Below are positions 26,607 through 36,088 of a stretch of DNA of 64,000 bases, one piece after another (the stretch's first letter is position 1; each line of letters starts with the position of its first letter). Both the position numbers and the translations under genes were made by a program. The notes below the pieces were generated by a model that made no database searches, was not told where the DNA came from, and saw only the letters and a program-made list of their open reading frames with translations. Location: contig NZ_FMZO01000011.1 of the NCBI RefSeq assembly GCF_900101395.1, positions 1 through 64,000 of the forward strand, in the 5' to 3' direction. Origin of the DNA: Niabella drilacis. Its GTDB lineage: Bacteria; Bacteroidota; Bacteroidia; Chitinophagales; Chitinophagaceae.

Positions 26607-26981
26607 ATGAAGCGGGGTGGTGTATTGATATGGGTTTATAGTCTGCTTTTTGCGGGAGGATTTTTGTTGCTGAATTCAACGCAGAAAGCGGCGCATGGTT
26701 CTCCTATTCCGGCGTCCGTACAAAAGAATGCCGGCTATACTGCCACACCGGATCTTCCGGTCTTTCCACCTGACCTTTTCTGGGACCATACTGATGATAA
26801 AGAAGAAGATGCTGCACCGGGTCTGCATGAGCACTCCTTTGCAGACTTTCCCCACTGGGTGCTTAGCTGGATCCCCAACCATTCCCTGAACATTCATGAC
26901 AACCCAAAGCCATACCGGCAACCTTATCTTGCGGAACTGATCCCGGAGAAATATATTTTTTTCCGTTCCATCCGTGTATGA
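26607..26981 (+). CDS. Small secreted or anchored protein, unknown
   Basis: 124 residues, not recognised. The N-terminus has a hydrophobic helix ('VLIWVYSLLFAGGFLLL') after a short positive start, consistent with a signal peptide or membrane anchor. The rest is Pro-, Asp- and His-rich ('PPDLFWDHTDDKEEDAAPGLHEH') with four Trp. It lies 260 bases before the RND operon in the same direction. The His/Asp-rich middle could bind metal, but no known motif is present. It may be only weakly conserved. Confidence 0.45.
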   Translation: MKRGGVLIWVYSLLFAGGFLLLNSTQKAAHGSPIPASVQKNAGYTATPDLPVFPPDLFWDHTDDKEEDAAPGLHEHSFADFPHWVLSWIPNHSLNIHDNPKPYRQPYLAELIPEKYIFFRSIRV

Positions 26982-27241
26982 TCCCCACTAAATGATGTTC
27001 AATACCGCATCACAGACTACCTGGGATCATTCCTGTAATTGCAACGGTCCCGGTTTTACAACAAAATAAATCAAAATTACCAACTCCCGGCAGCATGCTG
27101 CAGCAGGAGCAATGATCATTACCGGTACTGAAAAGATATACTTTTCATCCGGTAAAGACCTGCCCGGCAGGCGCCGCTGTTTCCGGCAACCTTCAGCATT
27201 CCTGCTGACAGGCCGGTACTACTTAAAATTTCCATTCAACA

Positions 27242-28327
27242 ATGAACAGAATCGCATTGCTGGTGGGCTTGTGCGTGATCACGTATGGGGCCACAGGCTG
27301 TAAGCAGCACAAAGAAGAAAAAGCGGAGCCCGAATCTTTTTCCGTAACCAGTCCGCTGAAAATGGATACGACCTATGTAAAAGAGTATGTATCCCAGTTG
27401 CAATCGGTACGCAACGTGGAGATACGGGCACAGGAGAAAGGATACCTTGAGAAAAGCTATGTAGATGAAGGGCAATATGTAAAAGCAGGGCAACTGCTGT
27501 TTCGCATTATGCCGAAAATCTACCAGGCAGAATACCAGAAAGCCCGGGCCGAAGCGCATTCTGCCGAGCTGGAAATGCAGAATACCAGCCTGCTGGCCGA
27601 CAAAGAGATCGTATCCAAAAATGAGCTTGCTTTATCTAAAGCAAAATATGATGTGGCAAAGGCCGAAATGGCACTGGCCGGCACCCATTTGTCTTTTACA
27701 GATATCCGGGCCCCGTTCAGCGGGGTTATAGACCGCATCCGGTTCAAGCAGGGAAGCCTGATCGATGAAGGTACCCTGCTGACCACCTTATCCGATAACA
27801 GCGGTATCTATGCTTACTTCAATGTATCTGAAAGTGAATACCTGAATTTTAAGACCGATACCAGCGGCACCACCAGGACCCCGCTGGCCCTTACGCTGGC
27901 CAATGCAGAACGGTACAAATACCCCGGCAGGATCGAAACTATCGAAGGGGAGTTTGACAACACCACGGGGAACATTGCATTCCGCGCAAAATTCCCAAAT
28001 CCCGACGGGCTTTTAAAACATGGCGAAACCGGAAAGATACTGATGCAGATCCCGTTAAAAAATGCACTGGTGATCCCGCAGAAAGCCACGTACGAGCTGC
28101 AGGACAAGATCTACGTTTATGTAGTGGATAAAGACAATAAGGTACGCTCCCGGAATATTACCATTCAATATGAACTGCCCAACCTGTATGTAGTAGGAAG
28201 CGGACTCTCCGAAAGCGATAAGATCCTGCTGGAAGGATTACAAACGATAAAAGAAGAGCAGAAAATAAAACCGGTATACACGGCGCCGGATCAGGTAGCC
28301 CAAAAACTGCAACTCCTGAATCCATAA
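27242..28327 (+). CDS. RND efflux pump, periplasmic adaptor subunit
   Basis: A 361-residue membrane-fusion protein. A lipobox 'ATGC' near residue 18 anchors it. The order is beta-barrel/lipoyl ('NVEIRAQEKGYLEKSYVDEGQYVKAGQLLFRI' in parts), an alpha-helical hairpin (about 85-145), a second lipoyl half ('IRAPFSGVIDRIRFKQGSLI') and a membrane-proximal domain. It links the inner-membrane pump to the outer-membrane channel in a drug or toxic-compound exporter. First gene of a three-gene operon; the pump starts 26 bases later. Confidence 0.92.
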   Translation: MNRIALLVGLCVITYGATGCKQHKEEKAEPESFSVTSPLKMDTTYVKEYVSQLQSVRNVEIRAQEKGYLEKSYVDEGQYVKAGQLLFRIMPKIYQAEYQKARAEAHSAELEMQNTSLLADKEIVSKNELALSKAKYDVAKAEMALAGTHLSFTDIRAPFSGVIDRIRFKQGSLIDEGTLLTTLSDNSGIYAYFNVSESEYLNFKTDTSGTTRTPLALTLANAERYKYPGRIETIEGEFDNTTGNIAFRAKFPNPDGLLKHGETGKILMQIPLKNALVIPQKATYELQDKIYVYVVDKDNKVRSRNITIQYELPNLYVVGSGLSESDKILLEGLQTIKEEQKIKPVYTAPDQVAQKLQLLNP

Positions 28328-28353
28328 AATAAAGGCACTCCAAAATAATTTTT

Positions 28354-31300
28354 ATGTTTAGTAAATTTATTAACAGGCCCGTACTGTCGATTGTTATATC
28401 CCTTATTATCCTTTTCCTCGGCATCCTGGCGCTTACGCAGTTGCCGGTGACCCAGTTCCCCTCCGTATCTCCGCCCAAGGTAAATGTAACCGCCGAATAC
28501 CCCGGAGCCAACAGTGAGCTCATGATCAAAGCAGTGGTGATCCCCCTGGAACAAGCTATCAACGGCATCCCGGGTATGAAGTATATGGCTTCCGATGCGG
28601 GTAATGACGGGGAAGCCAGCATTCAGGTAGTTTTTGAACTGGGTACAGATCCTAACCTGGCATCGGTAAATGTGCAGAACCGGGTTGCGGCCGTGGTAAA
28701 CAAACTGCCGCCCCTGGTAGTGCGCGAGGGCGTAAAGATCACCCGGGAGGAATCCAATATGCTGATGTATGTAAACCTCTACAGTGATGATCCCAAACTG
28801 GATGGCAGTTTTATTTACAACTTTGCCGACCTCAACCTGCTGGCGGAGCTGAAACGGGTGAATGGCGTTGGGTTTGCCGATATCCTGGGCGACAAGGAAT
28901 ATTCCATGCGCGTATGGCTGAAGCCGGACCGGATGCTGGCTTATAAGATCACCGCCAATGAAGTAATGGAAGCGCTCAGCGATCAGAGTCTTGAAGCCTC
29001 TCCGGGCCGGCTGGGAGAAAGCTCCGGAAAAAAATCGCAGGCTTTTGAATATGTGCTAAAATATACCGGCCGGTATAATAAAAAAGAAGATTATGAGAAC
29101 ATTGTGCTGAAAGCTGGTCCCGACGGGCAATTGCTTCACCTGAAAGACATTGCCGATATAGAACTGGGCAGTGCTTTTTATAACATTTATTCAAAACTGA
29201 ATGGAAGAACCTCCGCAGCTATTGTGATCAAACAATCCTATGGCAGTAATGCCAGCGAAGTGATTACGAACGTGAAGGAGAAACTGAAGGAGATCGAGCA
29301 ATCTTCCTTTCCCAGGGGGATGCATTATGAGCTGAGCTATGATGTATCCAGGTTCCTGGACGCTTCTATGGAAAAAGTAGTGCATACGCTGGTAGAGGCT
29401 TTTATCCTGGTGGGGTTTGTGGTATTCCTGTTCCTGGGCGACTGGCGGTCTACGCTGATCCCGATCCTGGCTGTACCCATTTCACTGATCGGAACCTTCT
29501 TCTTTATGCAGTTCCTCGGCATCACGCTAAACCTGATCACATTGTTTGCACTGGTACTGGCGATCGGTATCGTGGTGGATGATGCCATCGTAGTAGTGGA
29601 AGCCGTGCATGCAAAAATGGAAAGCGAGGGGCTCAGTGCCAAAGCCGCTACCATGGCCGCGATGCATGAAATAGGCGGGGCCATTATCGCCATCACCCTG
29701 ATCATGGCTGCAGTATTCATCCCCATTGCGTTTATGTCGGGCCCGGTAGGTGTGTTCTACCGCCAGTTCTCGGTTACCATGGCAACCGCCATCATCCTTT
29801 CCGGTATCGTGGCGCTTACCTTCACCCCTGCAATGTGTGCCATGATCTTAAAAAATACACACGGCAGGAAGAAGAAGCAAACAGTAGTGAACCGCGCAAT
29901 CGATGGCTTTAATAACTGGTTCAATAACCTGCAGGGCTGGTATAAAAAACTGGTATCGCTGATCGTGAACCGCCGTGTGGTCACCTTCCTTGTACTGGTG
30001 GTGTTTATTGCAGGTACCTGGGGGTTGAGCACCTCGGTGCCCTCCGGTTTTATACCGGGTGAGGACCAGGGTATGTTCTACGCCATCATCGTTACACCAC
30101 CCGGGTCCACACTGGAACGTACGGATGATGTAGCGGCGCAGTTGCAGAAGATCGCTTCCGGGATGGAAGACATCCAGTCCGTATCCACCACCGCAGGGTA
30201 TGAAGTATTATCGGAAGGAACCGGATCCAATTCCGGAACCGTTCTCGTCAACCTTAAAGACTGGAGCGAGCGGAAGCATTCCATGCAGGAGATCATGGAG
30301 GAGCTGGAAGAAAAGGCCAAAGGCATTAAGGGTGCCACACTGGAATTTTTTCCACCACCGGCAGTACCGGGTTATGGTGCAGCCGGGGGCTTTGAGCTGC
30401 GGTTGCTGGATAAGGCCGGTACCGGTGATTACAAGCTGATGGAGACCGTGAGCCGCGATTTTGTAAAAGAACTGAACAAGCGGCCGGAACTGCGTTCCGT
30501 CTTCACATTTTACAGCGCCAGCTTTCCGCAATACCAGCTGGCAGTGGATAACGACAAGGCCAAGCAAAAAGGGGTCTCCGTAGAAAACGCCCTGGATAAC
30601 CTTTCTACGCTGGTAGGCAGCAACTATGAAACGGGATTCATCAAGTTTGACCGGCCTTATAAAGTAATGGTGCAGGCGCTGCCGCAGTACCGCCAGCTGC
30701 CGGAGGATGTGTTCAATTATTATGTAAAAAATGATCATGACGAGATGGTGCCGTATTCGGCCTTTATGACAATGAAGAAGACCTATGGACTATCGGAGAT
30801 CACCCGGCATAATATGTACAATGCATCTGAGATCAGTGGAGGATCGGCACCCGGCGTTAGCAGCGGCACCGCTATTGATGTGATCAACGAAGTAGCGAAG
30901 GAAAAACTGCCAAGAGGTTTTGGCATCGACTGGGCAGGTATTTCAAAAGATCAGACGCGGAGGGGTAATCAGGCCATCTATATCTTCCTGATCTCCCTGG
31001 TATTCGTATACCTGGTATTATCGGCCCAGTACGAAAGTTTTGTACTACCGTTGCCTATCCTGCTTTCCTTGCCCATTGGCATCTTTGGCGCATTTTGTTT
31101 TTTGAAGATCTTCGGACTGGAAAACAATATCTATGCGCAGATCGCGATGGTTATGCTGATCGGTATCCTGGGTAAGAATGCCGTGCTCATCGTGGAATAT
31201 GCCGTACAACGGCACCGCGACGGTTATTCACCGGCACAGGCGGCTATTGAGGGGGCTGCGGCACGGCTGCGCCCGATATTGATGACCTCTTTTGCCTTTA

Positions 31301-31527
31301 TCGCCGGCGTTATCCCGCTGATGGTGGCTACCGGGCCGGGAGCCATCGCCAATCATACCATCGGGTCAGCAGCAGCGGGGGGGATGTTATTTGGTACCAT
31401 CTTCGGCGTGCTTATTATACCCGGGCTGTACTACATTTTTGCCCGTATATCAGAGCGGCATATCCTGGTGGAAGACGAAGAAGAAAATCCGTTAACAGAA
31501 GAAATTGATCATCATGAACAACATTAA
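28354..31527 (+). CDS. RND efflux pump, inner-membrane permease (HAE1 family)
   Basis: A 1057-residue proton-driven resistance-nodulation-division transporter. It has 12 membrane helices with two large periplasmic loops. 'FALVLAIGIVVDDAIVVVEAVH' holds the paired Asp of helix 4, and 'GILGKNAVLIVEYA' in helix 10 holds the Lys of the proton relay. The N-terminus 'FINRPVLSIVISLIILFLGILAL' is the standard start. The overall pattern is that of the hydrophobe/amphiphile (AcrB-like) group rather than heavy-metal CusA. The C-terminal tail is acidic and His-rich (VEDEEENPLTEEIDHHEQH). It overlaps the next gene by 14 bases. Confidence 0.93.
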   Translation: MFSKFINRPVLSIVISLIILFLGILALTQLPVTQFPSVSPPKVNVTAEYPGANSELMIKAVVIPLEQAINGIPGMKYMASDAGNDGEASIQVVFELGTDPNLASVNVQNRVAAVVNKLPPLVVREGVKITREESNMLMYVNLYSDDPKLDGSFIYNFADLNLLAELKRVNGVGFADILGDKEYSMRVWLKPDRMLAYKITANEVMEALSDQSLEASPGRLGESSGKKSQAFEYVLKYTGRYNKKEDYENIVLKAGPDGQLLHLKDIADIELGSAFYNIYSKLNGRTSAAIVIKQSYGSNASEVITNVKEKLKEIEQSSFPRGMHYELSYDVSRFLDASMEKVVHTLVEAFILVGFVVFLFLGDWRSTLIPILAVPISLIGTFFFMQFLGITLNLITLFALVLAIGIVVDDAIVVVEAVHAKMESEGLSAKAATMAAMHEIGGAIIAITLIMAAVFIPIAFMSGPVGVFYRQFSVTMATAIILSGIVALTFTPAMCAMILKNTHGRKKKQTVVNRAIDGFNNWFNNLQGWYKKLVSLIVNRRVVTFLVLVVFIAGTWGLSTSVPSGFIPGEDQGMFYAIIVTPPGSTLERTDDVAAQLQKIASGMEDIQSVSTTAGYEVLSEGTGSNSGTVLVNLKDWSERKHSMQEIMEELEEKAKGIKGATLEFFPPPAVPGYGAAGGFELRLLDKAGTGDYKLMETVSRDFVKELNKRPELRSVFTFYSASFPQYQLAVDNDKAKQKGVSVENALDNLSTLVGSNYETGFIKFDRPYKVMVQALPQYRQLPEDVFNYYVKNDHDEMVPYSAFMTMKKTYGLSEITRHNMYNASEISGGSAPGVSSGTAIDVINEVAKEKLPRGFGIDWAGISKDQTRRGNQAIYIFLISLVFVYLVLSAQYESFVLPLPILLSLPIGIFGAFCFLKIFGLENNIYAQIAMVMLIGILGKNAVLIVEYAVQRHRDGYSPAQAAIEGAAARLRPILMTSFAFIAGVIPLMVATGPGAIANHTIGSAAAGGMLFGTIFGVLIIPGLYYIFARISERHILVEDEEENPLTEEIDHHEQH

Positions 31528-32950
31528 GCTCTACCTGACTGGTCTTGCAGTACTTGCCCTTACGGCCCTTGAAAGCTGTAAAGTACCGGCGATAGTGAAT
31601 CACCAGGTAACAACGGCGCCCCCGGCAGCCTTCGAGGCGGAGCCGGCAGACACGCTGAACAGCGCATCCGTAAGATGGCAGGATTTTTTTTCCGATCCCT
31701 ACCTGCTGAAACTGGTGGATACCGCGCTTGTCAATAACCAGGAGCTCCTGGGCACCCTGCAGGAGATCGAGATCGCCCGTAATGATATCCGGGTAAAAAA
31801 AGGAGAACTGTTACCCGGCGTAATGGCAAAGGCCGGAAGCGGAGTAGAAAAAGTAGGACGGTATACCAGCCAGGGAGCAGGGGATGCATCTACCGATATA
31901 GCCCCGGGAAAAGAAGTACCCGATATCCTGGCAGATCATGAGCTGGGACTCTATGCCACCTGGGAGGCCGATATCTGGAAAAAACTGCGCAATGGTAAAG
32001 AGGCAGCGGTAGACCGTTACCTGGCTACCGTTGAGGGAAAGAACTTTGTAGTAACCAACCTGATCGCCGAAATTGCAGATACTTATTATGAGCTGCTGGG
32101 ACTGGATAACCAGCTGGCCATAGTAAAGGAAAGCATACAGCTGCAGAAGAATGGTCTGGAAATTGTAAAAGTGCAGAAGGAGGCTGCAAGGGCTACTGAA
32201 CTGGCCGTTAAAAAGTTTGAAGCGGAAGTACTCAATTCCCAGGCCCGGGAATACGAAATCCTGCAGCAAATAAAAGAAGGGGAGAACAAGATCAATTTCC
32301 TGCTGGGGCGCAATCCCCAGGCGGTGGAGCGGTCTTCTGGTGGCTTTCTTACCGCATTACCGCGGCAGGTGAGCACCGGTATCCCGTCGCAGTTGCTGGC
32401 CAACCGGCCGGATATCCGCCAGGCAGAGCGGGCACTGGCAGCAGCAAAGCTGGATGTAAAAATTGCCCGGGCGGCGTTTTATCCATCGCTGGATATCTCC
32501 GCCTCATTAGGATTGCAGGCGTTTAAGCCTTCCTACCTGGCCAGGTTGCCAGAATCTGTTCTGTTTTCCCTGGCGGGCGAGCTGGCCGGTCCGCTGATCA
32601 ATAAGAATGCGATCAAAGCGGAGTTCGCCAGCGCCGATGCACGGCAGCAGCAGGCCCTGTATGAATACGAAAGGACCATTTTAAATGCGGTCAGGGAGGT
32701 ATCCAATGAGCTTTCCAACATCAGCAACCTGGAACAAAAATACCAGCTCAAGAACGGCGAAGTAAACGCATTGGCAAGATCTATTACCGTATCCAATGAA
32801 TTGTATAAAGCGGCAAGGGCCGACTACCTGGAAGTGCTGATGACCCAGCGGGACGCGCTGGAATCCCGGCTGGAGCTGGTGGAAACCCGGGAACAGCAGT
32901 TCAGCGCGGTTACTCATATCTACCGCGCCCTGGGCGGGGGATGGAAGTAA
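31514..32950 (+). CDS. RND efflux pump, outer-membrane channel lipoprotein (TolC/OprM-like)
   Basis: A 478-residue outer-membrane efflux protein. The lipobox is 'ALESC' near residue 22. It has two outer-membrane efflux repeats, each with long alpha-helical hairpins: about 55-250 and 265-475. Typical sequences are 'LVDTALVNNQELLGTLQEIEIA' and 'LLANRPDIRQAERALAAAKLDVKIARAAFYP' (in parts), the RPDIR(x)AE signature of the NodT family. The ATG at 31514 is preferred over the earlier 31505 start because it directly precedes the signal peptide. The overlap with the pump gene implies coupled translation. Confidence 0.92.
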   Translation: MNNIKLYLTGLAVLALTALESCKVPAIVNHQVTTAPPAAFEAEPADTLNSASVRWQDFFSDPYLLKLVDTALVNNQELLGTLQEIEIARNDIRVKKGELLPGVMAKAGSGVEKVGRYTSQGAGDASTDIAPGKEVPDILADHELGLYATWEADIWKKLRNGKEAAVDRYLATVEGKNFVVTNLIAEIADTYYELLGLDNQLAIVKESIQLQKNGLEIVKVQKEAARATELAVKKFEAEVLNSQAREYEILQQIKEGENKINFLLGRNPQAVERSSGGFLTALPRQVSTGIPSQLLANRPDIRQAERALAAAKLDVKIARAAFYPSLDISASLGLQAFKPSYLARLPESVLFSLAGELAGPLINKNAIKAEFASADARQQQALYEYERTILNAVREVSNELSNISNLEQKYQLKNGEVNALARSITVSNELYKAARADYLEVLMTQRDALESRLELVETREQQFSAVTHIYRALGGGWK

Positions 32951-33012
32951 TAATAAAAGAAACAAACTGTTGCGAAACTGAAGTTTATCACGTTTGTATA
33001 TAAAACTGTCTT

Positions 33013-33711
33013 ATGCAAACAAAAAACATCAAAACTGCAGCGCTGCTTCTTTGTTTCTTTTTATTCCTTAATAGGACGGCGTATTCTCAAACAAGGATGG
33101 GAATCCAGGCGGGATTGAATGCAGCCTATGTGCAGGTAACGAATGGGACATCAGCGGTGAGCGGAAGCATTTTCCGGCCCGGGATCGGACTGCTGGCAGA
33201 TATTCCGCTTGTTTCAAAGATCTATTTACGCCCCGCCCTGGCCTACTCCCGCAAAGGGTTCCGTCAGGATCATAGCTGGTTTGCAGGCCGGGACAACCAG
33301 CTGAGGGTAGCCGCGTCCTATATAGAAATGCCCCTTCCTTTAGTTTATAAACAAGAATTAGGCCCAGGAAAACTATTGGTGGGTGCGGGGCCTTATATTG
33401 CTTATGGAACAGGAGGGAGGTGGAGCACCAAATATGATATAACAGAAGAGGATATTGTGTTGAGCGAAAATCATGGGAGGGTCATCTTTAAAAAAGACAT
33501 AACAGAAGGCGGCTTCAATAATTATCTGTATGGCCAACCCTGGGACTATGGAGCCTCCTTTTTGTTAGGATATGAATTTTTAAAGCGCTTCTGGCTCCAG
33601 GCCGGCTTTCAGCTTGGTACCGCTGATCTTAAACGGATGTACTCTGGCAAAGAACGGGATGGGACACTACAAAACCGGGAGGGGAGCATTAGTGTCGGTG
33701 TATATTTTTAA
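33013..33711 (+). CDS. Outer-membrane beta-barrel protein (PorT-like family)
   Basis: A 232-residue secreted beta-barrel protein. The signal peptide ends near 'TAYSQ' (about residue 26). It is followed by alternating amphipathic strands, opening 'MGIQAGLNAAYV' and 'RPGIGLLADIPL', and closing 'EGSISVGVYF' with a terminal aromatic. This is the pattern of Bacteroidota PorT/outer-membrane beta-barrel domain proteins; the role is unknown. Its TAA stop shares bases with the stop of the converging glycosylase gene (TTAA at 33708-33711). Confidence 0.75.
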   Translation: MQTKNIKTAALLLCFFLFLNRTAYSQTRMGIQAGLNAAYVQVTNGTSAVSGSIFRPGIGLLADIPLVSKIYLRPALAYSRKGFRQDHSWFAGRDNQLRVAASYIEMPLPLVYKQELGPGKLLVGAGPYIAYGTGGRWSTKYDITEEDIVLSENHGRVIFKKDITEGGFNNYLYGQPWDYGASFLLGYEFLKRFWLQAGFQLGTADLKRMYSGKERDGTLQNREGSISVGVYF

Positions 33712-34313
33712 TCCGGTGTGGCATCCAGATATTGCCAGAGGTGCAGGCAGGCATAGGTACGGTAAGGCTTCCAGGCTTCCGTTATTGAAAGCACATCGGC
33801 CTCAAATGTTTTTTTATCCGTATAGCGGATATCGTAAAGCCTGCTGACGGCCTTTTGTAATCCCAGGTCGCCGATGGAAAATACATCTTCGCGTCCCAGT
33901 GAGAACATCAGCAGCATTTCTGCCGTCCATTTACCAACGCCCTTTATTTGTGTAATAAATTCGATAAAGGCTTCGTTGGTCAGCCGGTGAAGCTTTGCAT
34001 CGGTAAGTTTGTGCTCTATAAAAAAGTGACAAACGTTTTTGATATAAATGGCTTTTGCATTGGAGAGGCCAATAGACCGCAGGGTATCGTGCGGAATATC
34101 CAGTATTTTCTGCGCGGTGGGCTTCTTACCATTAAACAGCTCCATGAACCGGTTGCGTATGACCGCAGCAACTTTTGTGCTCAGTTGCTGCCCCAGAATA
34201 GAGCCACATAAACGGAGCAATATATTCTGCCGCAATTGCAGGGAATGCAGGCCCTGTTCTTTGATGAGCTTTTTTAATACCTTGTCTTTTGACAGATGTT
34301 TATGATACGCCAT
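33708..34313 (-). CDS. DNA-3-methyladenine glycosylase, AlkA-type (HhH-GPD)
   Basis: A 201-residue DNA repair glycosylase that removes alkylated bases. The helix-hairpin-helix motif is in 'FITQIKGVGKWTAEMLL' and the catalytic Asp in 'FSIGDLGLQKAV'. It lacks the N-terminal TBP-like domain of E. coli AlkA and matches the shorter HhH-GPD form common in Bacteroidota. It is a single gene, tail-to-tail with the beta-barrel gene. Confidence 0.9.
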   Translation of the reverse strand: MAYHKHLSKDKVLKKLIKEQGLHSLQLRQNILLRLCGSILGQQLSTKVAAVIRNRFMELFNGKKPTAQKILDIPHDTLRSIGLSNAKAIYIKNVCHFFIEHKLTDAKLHRLTNEAFIEFITQIKGVGKWTAEMLLMFSLGREDVFSIGDLGLQKAVSRLYDIRYTDKKTFEADVLSITEAWKPYRTYACLHLWQYLDATPD

Positions 34314-34558
34314 GGAATAAAGTTAAAAATAATCTTTTGACGAAATCTGAAAATTTGAAAATGGATGGTGAAGTTTTAGCAGGGGGGATTGATGATCGAT
34401 GATCATGGAACAGCGGGCATGAGCTTGAGCGTTAAGCCGGGAATAGTTTGAAGATTTGAATCCCGAACGTTCGCATACGGGTCAGGTTAACTTTAACAGG
34501 ATTCCAGGAACCTTTTAAGATCAAAGGGAAAACGGGTATATATAGACCTGGGTGCCAC

Positions 34559-34696
34559 AGGCTCCGCATGTTTATAAAATCGTAATCATAGAACAACCCG
34601 TTCCGCCCCTCGGGGTGCCACGTAACACGGGGCATCCTACGGAGCCTGATCCCAATAATGAAATATTGCTATAAACACGCTGCTCCATCCGGAGCA
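34559..34696. repeat. Hairpin-rich element
   Basis: AGGCTCCG (34559-34566) and CGGAGCCT (34640-34647) form an outer inverted repeat. Inside lies a CCCC/GGGG hairpin near 34607-34615. Just outside is a perfect TGCTCC-ATCC-GGAGCA hairpin (34681-34696). Similar hairpin clusters are scattered between genes in many Bacteroidota genomes; their origin is not known to me. Confidence 0.5.
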
Positions 34697-34827
34697 CCTA
34701 CCCCGGGATTGCCGGTAGCAATTTCTGCAGCTGTTCTTCATCTAACAGTATGGATCTTTAAGATAATGTTCCTTAACCTGACGCGCATGCGAAAGTTCGG
34801 GAGTGAAAATGCATCAGGCATGAAGCC

Positions 34828-34979
34828 GGATCTGACCAGTGTCAATAGTCGATCAATGCCGTTTCAGGTTTAACGTTCAAAGTCCCAGGTTAGATCTAAC
34901 GTGAAACCTTAAACCTCCTCCAAATCCCGAAACTTCAGGGGAAACCTGAAACAAACATAGGAGCTATCATCTGTCAGTT
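34828..34979. repeat. 152-bp direct repeat, copy 1
   Basis: Matches 35073-35224 over 152 bases with four mismatches and no gaps (offset 245). Inside it, short blocks such as GTTTCAG, GTTTAAC, GTTCAAA and GTTCCAG recur at a 7-base period. Confidence 0.9.
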
Positions 34980-34990
34980 TTCAGCGTCCA

Positions 34991-35040
34991 TTAAACAATA
35001 TTCAACCACATTCAACAATGTTCCACCACATTAAACCAGT
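34991..35040. repeat. Five-unit array with 10-base period
   Basis: Units ttaaacaata, ttcaaccaca, ttcaacaatg, ttccaccaca and ttaaaccagt follow without gaps between the two 152-bp copies. The consensus is roughly TTcAACnAnA. Confidence 0.7.
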
Positions 35041-35072
35041 AACCCATCTGTGATCTTTAAGGGGTAAAAACG

Positions 35073-35224
35073 GGATCTGACCAGTGTCAATAGTCAATCA
35101 ATGCCGTTTCAGGTTTAACGTTCAAAGTTCCAGGTTAGATCTAACGTGAAACCTTAAACCTCCTCCAAACCCCGAAACTTCAGGGGAAACCTGAAACAAA
35201 CATAGGAGCTATCAGCTGTCAGTT
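35073..35224. repeat. 152-bp direct repeat, copy 2
   Basis: Second copy; see 34828-34979. It is followed by tcagtta/tcagttt heptads. The high identity implies a recent duplication or gene-conversion event. Confidence 0.9.
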
Positions 35225-35430
35225 ATCAGTTTTGATCATCGGGAAGAACATAGTAATCATCAATAGAACATTGAGGCACGCACAACGATCTAACGTTGAA
35301 CCTGAAACCTGGAACAAAAGATAAGCGCGGATAACTGATGACGATCATCTATTTTAATGACGATTTTTCTTTTTGCTTTAATAAGGAATCAATAGCTTCG
35401 CGGAAAATTCCTCCATTGTTTAAAAAGATC

Positions 35431-35787
35431 ATGGCCTTGTTTTTCCTGATGACGTTTGCGATGCAAACGTTCAGCCAGGCAGTCATGATGATCGACTACC
35501 GGATCAACCGGCAGGCATATGCAAAGAATTGTGTCAACAAATTCCGTCCGAAAATGCACTGTAACGGGCATTGCCAGCTGATGAAGAAAATACAGGAGGA
35601 GGAACAAAAGAACCAGCAGAACCCGGAACGCAAGCTGGAATTCAAAAATGAGATCACCCTCTCGTCCAAATCTTTTTTTCCGGAACTCACCTTCTTTACC
35701 CGTACCCGTTCATCCGTTTATTGCAACAGGATCATTGGTACGGAGATCAAAAGGCCCCGTTCGGTCTTTCATCCCCCCGCTGCTTAG
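35431..35787 (+). CDS. Small exported Cys/His protein upstream of MbnP
   Basis: 118 residues, not formally named. A signal peptide ('ALFFLMTFAMQTFSQA') is followed by 'IDYRINRQAYAKNCVNKFRPKMHCNGHCQLMKKI' (read in parts): an N-x-C...M-H-C-x-G-x-C pattern that recurs in small Bacteroidota proteins next to copper-related genes. The cysteines and histidine could bind Cu. After a charged Glu/Gln/Lys linker the C-terminus is basic. The frame is open from 35338, but only the ATG at 35431, or a TTG five codons earlier, places the signal peptide at the N-terminus. It is the first gene of the MbnP/MbnH group. Confidence 0.6.
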   Translation: MALFFLMTFAMQTFSQAVMMIDYRINRQAYAKNCVNKFRPKMHCNGHCQLMKKIQEEEQKNQQNPERKLEFKNEITLSSKSFFPELTFFTRTRSSVYCNRIIGTEIKRPRSVFHPPAA

Positions 35788-36088
35788 TATCCTATTTCCT
35801 GAAACAGCGCAACAGCCGGTATCTGTCTGATCTTTTACAGATCCCGATGTTCATGAACACCTGGGATCGGCCAATAGCCGGACCGGTGTACCTTTTCTCC
35901 ACTGAGCGTTTCAGGCGATCTTCCATATTATTTCTGTTTACATTTTCGGGAAACGGATATTGCACCGTATGTGTATTACACGCTGAGCGTTGCAACGTTT
36001 CCGGATGATTGTTTCATCTGTGCAGAAGCTGTGTAGCTGAAAATCAATTTCAGGTACCGGCATCAGGCATACTATTATCTTTTCCAAA
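35788..36088. other. Non-coding gap before the MbnP gene
   Basis: About 300 bases with no supported gene. It contains a perfect 10-bp palindrome CGTTGCAACG (35988-35997) and a TATCTTTT box (36076-36083) just before the MbnP ATG, too close to serve as an ordinary promoter with a leader. No clear terminator is seen after the small gene. Confidence 0.5.

Larger units (their letters stand above)
34314..35430. other. Repeat-rich non-coding region
   Basis: About 1.1 kb without a supported gene. In order it holds an A/T-rich 'gaaaatttgaaaatgg' stretch near 34345, a hairpin-rich element (34555-34700), the first copy of a 152-bp repeat (34828-34979), a 10-base-period array (34991-35040), the second copy (35073-35224) and a heptad array at about 35288-35312. 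Open frames across it are short and follow the repeat, so they are not called. Confidence 0.7.

Noticed and set aside
30208-30738. Leftward 176-codon open frame inside the RND permease
   Set aside because: Antisense shadow of a strongly conserved transporter.
34658-34873. Short open frame in the repeat region
   Set aside because: It follows the repeat and hairpin sequence and has no protein features.
34828-35224. CRISPR array
   Set aside because: There are only two copies, the unit is 152 bp, and no cas genes are present.
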